12,244 nucleotides of DNA, taken from NCBI GenBank assembly GCA_003535195.1, contig DOHN01000078.1, positions 34,289 through 46,532 of the forward strand, written 5' to 3'. The DNA comes from Ruminiclostridium sp. Its GTDB lineage: Bacteria; Bacillota; Clostridia; DSM-8532. The notes under the pieces are model-generated. The model was not told where the DNA came from and did no database searches. It saw nothing but the letters and a program-made list of their open reading frames with translations. This document shows, in pieces, positions 6,389 to 12,244 of the stretch (position 1 is its first letter; each line of letters begins with the position of its first letter). A program made the position numbers and the translations under genes.

Positions 6389-7450
6389 ATGATACCAAAA
6401 TTAATGGGTGCCGTTCGTCTTAATGCGCCGAACAATTTGGAATATTGCCAGGTACCGGTAAAAGAACCGGATGAATATGAAGTTCTTTGCAAAGTAGAGT
6501 CCGTATCGATATGCGGCACAGACCCCCATATTATCAATGGGGAATATCCGGGTTTTTGGCCAAAAGAATTCCCTTTGATTCCGGGACACGAATGGGCCGG
6601 TACCATTGTAAAACTCGGAAATAAGGCCTATGAACTTGGATGGAGCGTCGGAGACAGAGTGTGCGGTATCAGTCACAAAGGGTGCGGGTACTGCCCGATG
6701 TGCCTGAAAGGACGATATAATTTATGTTTGAATTTTGGCAAGGAGGAATTGGGCCACCGTCAATATGGACACATCTCACAAGGTGCGTATGCCGAATATA
6801 TGGCCACCTCCATCAAAAGTATTGCCAAAATTCCGGACGATATGGATTTTAATGTTGCAGCCTGTATGGATCCTTTCAGCATTGCACTGCATGTTGTGAT
6901 GAGAAGCAGGATTGAACCCGGCGATTCTGTTTTGATCAATGGTTCAGGTGCTCAGGGCCTGATGGCCATTCTTTGTGCAAGGAGTATGGGGGCCGGGACC
7001 ATAGTTGTAAGCGGGAGCGGCAGTCGTCTGGGAGCAGCCGAAAAATTTGGAGCAATTCCCATTGATTATCATAAGGAAGATGTAGTTGCAAGAATAAAGG
7101 AGATGACTCACGGTTTAGGTGTACAGCGCGTTATTGAATGTTCGGGAACCGAGGCTGGAATCCGCAATTCCTGTGAAGTAGTTGCAAAGGGCGGATGCAT
7201 ATCAATTGTAAGCCTTCCGAAAAGTGATGTACAGATTCCTATCAGGAAAATCGTACTTGATGAGATTGATCTGGTGGGAAATAGGGCTAATCCAAACACT
7301 ATTACAAAAGCGATCTCGCTTGCCGGCCAGTATAAAAAAGAGCTTAAATCGATGATAACGCACGAATTTCCTCTTGAGCAGTATGAAGAAGCCTTACGGG
7401 TGTTCACAAACCGAGAACAAAATTCACTTAAGGTGGTTATGAAACCTTAG
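6389..7450 (+). CDS. Zinc-dependent medium-chain alcohol/polyol dehydrogenase
   Basis: This 353-residue MDR-family dehydrogenase is related to threonine, sorbitol and other polyol dehydrogenases. The ATG at 6389 follows GGGAGGG (6376-6382) by 6 bases; the TTG at 6374 overlaps that site. Catalytic zinc ligands are seen as Cys42 (CGTD) and His67-Glu68 (GHEWAG). Structural zinc ligands are Cys99, Cys102, Cys105 and Cys113 (GCGYCPMC...NLC). The Rossmann fold shows GSGAQG at 185-190. After the second strand, where NAD-preferring enzymes usually have Asp, it reads VVSGSGSR (206-213) with no acidic residue, which may favour NADP(H). It is expected to oxidise a secondary alcohol, or reduce a ketone, in the pathway with the upstream lactonase and downstream transketolase. 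The gap to the lactonase gene is 35 bases and to the transketolase gene 19 bases. Confidence 0.92.
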   Translation: MIPKLMGAVRLNAPNNLEYCQVPVKEPDEYEVLCKVESVSICGTDPHIINGEYPGFWPKEFPLIPGHEWAGTIVKLGNKAYELGWSVGDRVCGISHKGCGYCPMCLKGRYNLCLNFGKEELGHRQYGHISQGAYAEYMATSIKSIAKIPDDMDFNVAACMDPFSIALHVVMRSRIEPGDSVLINGSGAQGLMAILCARSMGAGTIVVSGSGSRLGAAEKFGAIPIDYHKEDVVARIKEMTHGLGVQRVIECSGTEAGIRNSCEVVAKGGCISIVSLPKSDVQIPIRKIVLDEIDLVGNRANPNTITKAISLAGQYKKELKSMITHEFPLEQYEEALRVFTNREQNSLKVVMKP

Positions 7451-7469
7451 TTTGGAAGGAGTCATTCTG

Positions 7470-8303
7470 ATGTTGGACCATACAAAGTATCTTACAGAAA
7501 TAGCAAATAATTTGCGTAAGGTTGTTTTGAAATCAGCAAATAATGCAGGCACAGGGCATGTTGGGGGATCTCTTTCAGAAATTGACATTTTAACTGCTTT
7601 ATATTTTTCTGTTTTAAATATCGATCCGTCAAACCCTGACTGGGAAAACAGAGACCGCTTTATTCTGTCAAAGGGTCATGCCAGCCTTGGATTATATTCG
7701 GTGCTTGCAGAGAGAGGATATTTCAGCAAAGAATTGCTGGATACTTTTGATCAGACCGGCACAAAGCTGCAGGGGCATCCGGACATGAATAAGTGTCCGG
7801 GCATTGATTTTAGCACCGGTTCTTTGGGGCAGGGGCTTTCGATCGGCATAGGGATTTCAATAGGTGCAGAACTTAGAAAGAAAAATTTTAAGACATTTGT
7901 CTTAATTGGCGATGGAGAAAGTCAGGAAGGTCAGGTTTGGGAAGCGCTGATGTATGCCGGAGTCAGGAAAGTAAAAAATCTTGTCGCTATTTTCGATTAC
8001 AATAAGGTACAGCTGTCATCCATGATACAGGATAATATTGATCTCGAACCGTTTGCAGAAAAAATATCGGCATTCAACTGGAATGTCATTGAGATGAATG
8101 GACATGATATGGGTCCTCTCGAATCAAGTTTAAAAAAGGCATATCACCTGTCTGGGGGTGGGCCGGTAGCAGTCATTGCTCATACCATAAAAGGCAAAGG
8201 CGTCAGTTTTATGGAAAACAAATTTGAATGGCATGGTAAGGCTCCTGACAGCAGGCAGTTAGCTGAAGCGTTGGCTGAACTTGAAGGGGGGCAGGCAAAA
8301 TGA
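7470..8303 (+). CDS. Transketolase, N-terminal (thiamine diphosphate-binding) subunit
   Basis: This is a 277-residue protein corresponding to the first domain of transketolase. The ATG at 7470 has GGAAGGAG at 7454-7461 upstream. Family residues are intact: GHVGGS at 29-34, SKGHAS with His70, GHPD with His103, and the diphosphate/Mg motif GDGESQEG at 147-154 ending in Asn178 (DYNK). It needs the product of the next gene to form an active alpha2beta2-type enzyme, and the two genes overlap by 4 bases (ATGA), which supports equal synthesis. The enzyme moves a two-carbon ketol unit between a ketose and an aldose. Split transketolases occur both in general pentose phosphate metabolism and in dedicated pathways such as apulose-4-phosphate or sulfo-transketolase routes. 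The placement in a catabolic operon suggests a dedicated substrate, but that is inference. Confidence 0.93.
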   Translation: MLDHTKYLTEIANNLRKVVLKSANNAGTGHVGGSLSEIDILTALYFSVLNIDPSNPDWENRDRFILSKGHASLGLYSVLAERGYFSKELLDTFDQTGTKLQGHPDMNKCPGIDFSTGSLGQGLSIGIGISIGAELRKKNFKTFVLIGDGESQEGQVWEALMYAGVRKVKNLVAIFDYNKVQLSSMIQDNIDLEPFAEKISAFNWNVIEMNGHDMGPLESSLKKAYHLSGGGPVAVIAHTIKGKGVSFMENKFEWHGKAPDSRQLAEALAELEGGQAK

Positions 8304-9247
8304 AGATGAACCTGAATGATAATATTTCGCAAAGATTGGCTTTTGGAAATGCTCTTGCAGATCTTGGATCAGAATATCGCAACCTTGTTGTATTAGATGC
8401 AGATGTAGGACCATCCTCGCAGACTAAAATTTTTAAAGACAAATTCCCGGACAGATTTTTTCAAATAGGCATCGCAGAGCAAAACATGGCAGGCATCGCA
8501 GCAGGACTTTCAACGATGGGATATATCCCTTTTATTTCTACATTTGCAGTGTTCATGGTGCATCGTGCAGGCGACCAGATCCGAAATGCAATTGCGCATC
8601 CGAGAGCAAACGTAAAAATTAACGGTGCATATGCAGGTTTGCCGACCGGTCGTGCCGGAGCAACACATTCCGCTTTTGAAGATATAGCAATTATGCGTTC
8701 ACTGCCAAACATGACCATTTTCGAGCCGGCGGATGCCAGAGAAGTTGAGCTCTGCACGCGATATGCCCTTGAAATAGAGGGACCGGTATATTTAAGAACA
8801 GTCCGGTGTGATGTTCCGGTCATTTTTCCTCAGGATCACAAAATAATACCCGGCAAAGCTTTAATATTAACAGAAGGGCATGATATAGCCGTCATTTCAA
8901 CAGGTATGATGACAGCGAGAGCTTTAGAAGCAGAAAAAATATTACGGTCAAAGGGCGTTTCAGTAAAGCTGGTCCACATGCCTACTCTTAAGCCAATAGA
9001 CAAGGAGGCTATTCAAGAAGCAGCAGAAACAGCAAAAACCATCCTTACTATAGAGAACCATTCCGTAATAGGCGGCCTTGGAAGCGCGGTTTGTGAGGTG
9101 GTTGCAGAAACTATACCCTGCAAGGTTTATCGGCTTGGTTATCAGGATATTTTTCTTGAAAGTGGTGATGATGAAGAACTATTTGAAGCATATGGATTAA
9201 GCAGTCATTGCATTGTCAAAAAAGTATTGGAAATATTGAATAAATAA
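8300..9247 (+). CDS. Transketolase, C-terminal (pyrimidine-binding plus C-domain) subunit
   Basis: This 315-residue partner of the preceding gene starts within its stop (ATGA), with a G-rich ribosome binding site GGGGGG at about 8285-8290. A second ATG at 8306 is possible. The pyrimidine-binding domain carries the catalytic Glu60 in GIAEQNMAGIAAGL, which activates the thiamine cofactor. A THSAFEDIAIMRSLPN segment near 123-138 and 'EPADAREVE' follow, as in other split transketolases and DXS-like enzymes. The C-terminal transketolase domain starts near residue 190 with 'GHDIAVISTGMMTARALEA'. The domain order is complete for a second half, with no frameshift. It is the last gene before the terminator at 9318-9337. 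Substrate preference cannot be decided from the sequence. Confidence 0.93.
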   Translation: MKMNLNDNISQRLAFGNALADLGSEYRNLVVLDADVGPSSQTKIFKDKFPDRFFQIGIAEQNMAGIAAGLSTMGYIPFISTFAVFMVHRAGDQIRNAIAHPRANVKINGAYAGLPTGRAGATHSAFEDIAIMRSLPNMTIFEPADAREVELCTRYALEIEGPVYLRTVRCDVPVIFPQDHKIIPGKALILTEGHDIAVISTGMMTARALEAEKILRSKGVSVKLVHMPTLKPIDKEAIQEAAETAKTILTIENHSVIGGLGSAVCEVVAETIPCKVYRLGYQDIFLESGDDEELFEAYGLSSHCIVKKVLEILNK

Positions 9248-9317
9248 TACGAAGCTTCTAAAAGTATAAATTCAGCATACCTGGTCATTTCCCAAGCCTA
9301 TTCTCATAATGCCAATG

Positions 9318-9337
9318 AAGCCCTATAAGGCTTTTTT
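9318..9337 (+). terminator. Rho-independent terminator of the transketolase operon
   Basis: AAGCC (9318-9322) and GGCTT (9329-9333) form a 5-bp stem with a 6-base loop, and the T run continues to 9337. The stem is short, so termination may be partial. It lies about 70 bases after the transketolase stop and before a new gene with its own ribosome binding site. Confidence 0.55.
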
Positions 9338-9365
9338 GAAACACTGTAAGCGGTGTATGTATATT
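9336..9365 (+). promoter_or_regulatory. Candidate promoter of the DUF1097 / PEP-mobile-domain genes
   Basis: TTGAAA (9336-9341) and TATATT (9360-9365) are spaced by 18 bases, a fair sigma-A-type match directly after the terminator. The spacer contains the small inverted repeat ACACTG/CGGTGT (9341-9356), paired through one wobble, which might be an operator. A start near 9372 would leave only about 14 bases before the ATG at 9386, just enough to include the ribosome binding site, so the exact start is uncertain. Confidence 0.35.
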
Positions 9366-9385
9366 AAAAAGAAAGAGGTGCGATT

Positions 9386-9895
9386 ATGGGTTATTTGGTA
9401 GCAATAGGATTAAGTACCGGTATTGTCGCAGCCGTGTTTTGCCATCTAGTGTTTGTAGCACAAGTTGTAAATGTCATTGTTTGGGCCGCTTTTGTGGGCG
9501 AAGCAATCTTCTTTGCGGCAGGTGGAAAAAACCAAGGCCTTTTTAAAGGGCTCGCATCTAACTTCGCAGGAGTCTTCTGGGCAGCAGTTATATTCTTCAT
9601 CTCAGGAAATTGGAAATCACCCTTATCCATGGGAATCGCGGTGTTTATTGCGGTCGTCGCCATGTGCGTACAAGCACAGTGGAAAGTATTATCTTTTATC
9701 CCGGGTGCTTTTGCCGGATGCGCATCCTTATTCGGATCGGCCTCCGCTGAATACCCAGCGGGAAATTTGATTGGCGTTTTAATCGCACTGACATTGGGTG
9801 CTTTAATGGGTTGGGCTGCAGAAAAAGCCGCTGTATGGGCATATGCAAAATTCATATCAAAGCCGCAGTCTGATGCTGAAAAACAAAGTGCCTAA
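9386..9895 (+). CDS. DUF1097 family small integral membrane protein
   Basis: This 169-residue, very hydrophobic protein resembles Escherichia coli YcdZ and the DUF1097 family. It has about five membrane segments (roughly residues 3-24, 27-46, 58-77, 80-110 and 122-148) and a charged C-terminal tail (KFISKPQSDAEKQSA). Family-like features include 'GLFKGLASNFAGVFWA', a Cys/Gln pair in 'VVAMCVQAQWKVLSFIPGAFAGCASLFG', and Gly-rich helices. Its function is unknown. Being in the membrane next to catabolic genes, it may take part in solute uptake or export, but no transporter signature is visible. The ATG at 9386 follows AGAGG at about 9374-9378. It precedes the PEP-mobile-domain gene by 53 bases, so the two are probably co-transcribed. 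Confidence 0.8.
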   Translation: MGYLVAIGLSTGIVAAVFCHLVFVAQVVNVIVWAAFVGEAIFFAAGGKNQGLFKGLASNFAGVFWAAVIFFISGNWKSPLSMGIAVFIAVVAMCVQAQWKVLSFIPGAFAGCASLFGSASAEYPAGNLIGVLIALTLGALMGWAAEKAAVWAYAKFISKPQSDAEKQSA

Positions 9896-9948
9896 TTTTT
9901 CAGATCTAAATCTATTTTGCTAATTCAAAATTGTAAGGAGGAATCGTT

Positions 9949-11640
9949 ATGTATGATGAGAAAAAAGTAATCGACACTTTTTTCGGATCGGAGCAATATC
10001 CTGTAACCTGGGAAAACGAAGAAGAAAAGAAACGTCATTGGTTTTTATCTGATTTACACAATCCGAATCCTACATCTCCGTTGTATTTTGATTGTGCAGG
10101 CTGGTGGGGAAAAAGCTGCCGGTACATGTATCAGAGATTTGGATCTTCCGGCGGGAAAGACTGGCGGGCAAAGGTAATCAATGGTTATGTATATACTGCG
10201 GTTGTACCAAGGACCGATGAACAGGAATGTAAGAATCTTGATGGCTATTTCGGCCTGGTGTTTCCAATCTATGCCGATAAATTCCTAGAATGGTGGGATG
10301 AAAGATATCTGCCTGAAATAAAGAGAAATTGTGATTATCTGGACAATTATGTTTATGAAGGCAAGAGCCTGGGCGAAATCATGATTCACTTGGAAGAAGC
10401 CACAGATATCTTTGAGAGGCATTTCAATATTCACTGGATTCTAAATATGTGCCAGTTCCTGTCGTTTACGAACTTCTATAATAAGTATAAGGAGATAGTG
10501 GGCTCCCTGGATAATGACAACGCCGGCAAAATTCTCGTTTCAACAGGTGATAAGAACTGGGATTCATTAAAGGCCCTCTATGATATTAAGGAATTTATCG
10601 TATCGAGCCCCTCATTGCTCAAATTATTTGAAAAGAGCGAAGAAGAGATCATGGCTAATGTTGATTCAGCCAAAGACGGCCATGAGCTTGTTGAAATGAT
10701 CACTGCATATCAGAAGGAATACGGATATAAAGCAATTTATACCCATGAATTAATTTATCCTCTGTGGATAGAAGATCCGACTCCCATATACGCTGCATTA
10801 AAGAAATATATCAATTCTGATTACGATTTCTTTGCTTCGCTTAATAAGTGCAAAGAAGAGCAGAAGAAAGCGATTGAGGAATTAAAGGCCAAAGTAACTG
10901 ATCCGGCAAAATGGGAAGAGCTTAAGAGTTATATGGATCGCGCTATTAAAATGGCTCCCCTCACACCGGACCATCACTTCTACATAGACCAGGGAACACA
11001 TGCAAGATATAGGCTGGTGTTCAAGCAAATCGGCAAGAAATTCGTTGAATTAGGAATTCTGAATAATGATGAAGACATATTTATGTTAAAGTACGAAGAA
11101 ATTAGAGCTCTTGCAGGCAACCCAAAGGCAATGGATGCTAAGAATATTGCGGCCGAGAGACGTCAGGCGATGGAAGAAGCCAAGAAGCATACACCAAGAG
11201 ACTGGTATGGAACCATCACTCACTGGTCGCTATATGAAGAGGGCTATATCGGACTTTGGGGATGGCCTGATAAGTATGAAATTGAACAGGCCGAAAAGAA
11301 ACAGAAAGCTAAAAATGATAATATTCTGCGTGGATTGCCTGCAGCGCCCGGTGTAGTAGAAGGCATTGCCAGATTTGTAGCATCTCCCGATGAGTTCAAT
11401 CAAATAGAAACCGGGGATATCCTGGTATGTAAAATGACCAACCCTGCATGGATCGTCAGCTTCTCCAAGATATCAGGACTGGTGACGGACGCCGGCGGAG
11501 CCACATCACATCCTGCCGTAGTATCAAGAGAATTCGGCATTCCGTGCGTTGTTGGTACAAGAAAGGCAACAACAACGATCAAGAACGGAATGAAGATCAG
11601 AGTTAATGGAAGCAAAGGAATTGTTGAAATTCTGGAATAG
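9949..11640 (+). CDS. PEP-utilising enzyme mobile-domain protein; phosphohistidine subunit of a split PEP-synthase-like phosphotransferase
   Basis: This is a 563-residue protein with a perfect ribosome binding site TAAGGAGG (9934-9941) 7 bases before its ATG. The C-terminal ~100 residues are the swivelling phosphohistidine domain (PF00391): 'LPAAPGVVEG' near 464, then TDAGGATSHPAVVSREFG with the phosphorylatable His at 521 and 'IPCVVGT'. The N-terminal ~460 residues include DLHNPNPTSPL (35-45), like the H-P-P-PL motif of the substrate domain of rifampin-phosphotransferase-type proteins, and many Trp and Tyr residues. The PEP/pyruvate TIM barrel expected after the His domain in PEP synthase or PPDK is absent, so pyruvate is unlikely to be the acceptor. 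The next gene encodes the missing ATP-binding domain. By analogy with phenylphosphate synthase and rifampin phosphotransferase, the His may carry a phosphate from ATP to a hydroxyl group. The substrate is unknown. Confidence 0.85.
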   Translation: MYDEKKVIDTFFGSEQYPVTWENEEEKKRHWFLSDLHNPNPTSPLYFDCAGWWGKSCRYMYQRFGSSGGKDWRAKVINGYVYTAVVPRTDEQECKNLDGYFGLVFPIYADKFLEWWDERYLPEIKRNCDYLDNYVYEGKSLGEIMIHLEEATDIFERHFNIHWILNMCQFLSFTNFYNKYKEIVGSLDNDNAGKILVSTGDKNWDSLKALYDIKEFIVSSPSLLKLFEKSEEEIMANVDSAKDGHELVEMITAYQKEYGYKAIYTHELIYPLWIEDPTPIYAALKKYINSDYDFFASLNKCKEEQKKAIEELKAKVTDPAKWEELKSYMDRAIKMAPLTPDHHFYIDQGTHARYRLVFKQIGKKFVELGILNNDEDIFMLKYEEIRALAGNPKAMDAKNIAAERRQAMEEAKKHTPRDWYGTITHWSLYEEGYIGLWGWPDKYEIEQAEKKQKAKNDNILRGLPAAPGVVEGIARFVASPDEFNQIETGDILVCKMTNPAWIVSFSKISGLVTDAGGATSHPAVVSREFGIPCVVGTRKATTTIKNGMKIRVNGSKGIVEILE

Positions 11641-11660
11641 CATAAAGATCCTCTTTGGGT

Positions 11661-11695
11661 TTTCATGCAGGCGGCATCATGCCGCCTGCATGAAA
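11661..11695. other. Perfect 16-bp intercistronic hairpin
   Basis: TTTCATGCAGGCGGCA (11661-11676) and its exact complement (11680-11695) are separated by the loop TCA. It lies between the two phosphotransferase subunit genes. There is no T run after the stem on either strand, so it does not look like a standard terminator. It may protect the upstream message from 3' decay or set the ratio of the two subunits. Confidence 0.75.
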
Positions 11696-11729
11696 GCTTA
11701 TACTTTTATGATTTGGGGAGTGGGGTATC

Positions 11730-12244
11730 ATGAGAAATTTGATATGGTTCAATGAGGATCATTGTGATCGTATTCAATATACCGGCGGAAAAGGAGCAAG
11801 TCTGAGTAAAATGCATAAATTCAGGCTCAATGTCCCAAATGGATTCGTTATATCTGCGCCGTTTTTCTTTGAATATCGCAAGGAAAATAATCTTGATGAA
11901 AAGATCATAAAATTAATTGATACTATAGATTTTGATGATTGTGCCTGTATTGAAAAAGTTTCTGAAGAAATACGAAAAATGGTTATTAATACGCCAATAT
12001 CGGCTGAGCTTGAAAATGATATTCTGTCTTACTACGGCATGCTGGGCGGAGAAATACAGCCTGTGGCCGTAAGATCCAGTTCAACTGCTGAAGATCTGGA
12101 TGATGCGAGTTTTGCCGGTCAGCAGGAGACTTTTTTATATGTTATGGGAAAAGACGATCTGATCGAAAAGATAAAAGAATGCTGGGCATCTCTATATAAC
12201 GGAAGGGCGGTGTTCTACCGGAAACAGAGGGGCTTTTGCGAAAA
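11730..12244 (+). CDS. PPDK/PEP-synthase-type ATP-binding subunit (N-terminal 171 residues, cut by the window end)
   Basis: An open frame from ATG 11730 runs off the window with no stop. A purine-rich GGGGAG (11715-11720) precedes the start. The 171 visible residues match the start of the PPDK N-terminal ATP-grasp domain (PF01326): GGKGASLSKM with Lys21, VPNGFVI at 35-41, VAVRSSSTAEDL with Arg115, ASFAGQQETFL at 126-136, and a CWASLYNGRAVFYR segment near the end. These are ATP-contacting elements of PEP synthase, PPDK and rifampin phosphotransferase. Since the phosphohistidine domain is encoded by the preceding gene, this protein should pass phosphate from ATP to His521 of that partner. Whether its C-terminus carries a further domain cannot be seen. 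It lies 89 bases downstream of the partner gene, beyond the hairpin. Confidence 0.92.
   Translation, partial: MRNLIWFNEDHCDRIQYTGGKGASLSKMHKFRLNVPNGFVISAPFFFEYRKENNLDEKIIKLIDTIDFDDCACIEKVSEEIRKMVINTPISAELENDILSYYGMLGGEIQPVAVRSSSTAEDLDDASFAGQQETFLYVMGKDDLIEKIKECWASLYNGRAVFYRKQRGFCE

Noticed and set aside
9391..9855. A 154-residue open frame on the minus strand
   Set aside because: It lies entirely antisense to the DUF1097 gene, which has a clear ribosome binding site and membrane-protein pattern. The antisense product is a low-complexity Ala/Thr/Pro-rich mirror of the hydrophobic codons.
11661..11695. Rho-independent terminator
   Set aside because: The stem is strong, but no run of T follows it on either strand, and the next gene is the functional partner of the previous one.

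Overview
The window looks like a chromosomal segment of an anaerobic, low-to-moderate GC Firmicute (Clostridia or Negativicutes type). The evidence is strong GGAGG-type ribosome binding sites, AT-rich spacers, a TTG start, a lipoprotein signal peptide with a lipobox, and two-gene (split) transketolase and PEP-synthase-like systems, which are common in such bacteria. This assignment is inference; no rRNA or other marker gene is present. Every convincing gene lies on the + strand.

Region 1 (1-4573). After the last 46 codons of an unidentified gene comes a tightly coupled metal-chelate type ABC importer: a lipoprotein binding protein, a FecCD/BtuC-type permease and an ATPase, joined by two TAATG stop/start overlaps. 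Next are a MocA-like nucleotidyltransferase with a TTG start and an AraC-family regulator with an N-terminal cupin sensor. The nucleotidyltransferase hints that the transported metal could be molybdenum or tungsten, but nothing in the transporter itself proves this.

Region 2 (4574-4935) is a 362-base gap. Its left part can fold into a multibranched structure (about 4570-4690). Its right part is AT-rich, with a dyad symmetry and promoter-like -10 boxes without good -35 boxes. This fits an activator-controlled promoter for the genes that follow, with the adjacent AraC protein as the obvious candidate regulator.

Region 3 (4936-9247) is a catabolic-looking operon: small cupin protein, SMP-30/gluconolactonase-like beta-propeller, zinc-dependent medium-chain dehydrogenase, then the N- and C-terminal halves of a transketolase. 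Genes overlap by 4 bases or are separated by short spacers. A short-stem terminator (9318-9337) follows. The set suggests oxidation, lactone or ester hydrolysis and two-carbon (ketol) transfer on a polyol, sugar or related compound. The substrate cannot be read from the sequence.

Region 4 (9386-12244) holds a DUF1097 membrane protein, a 563-residue protein ending in a PEP-utilising 'mobile' phosphohistidine domain, a perfect 16-bp hairpin, and the start of a separate PPDK/PEP-synthase-type ATP-binding subunit that runs off the end. The last two genes look like a two-subunit ATP-dependent phosphotransferase in the style of phenylphosphate synthase or rifampin phosphotransferase, rather than a normal PEP synthase. 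It is the best candidate here for an undescribed enzyme, perhaps phosphorylating the substrate or an intermediate of the region 3 pathway.
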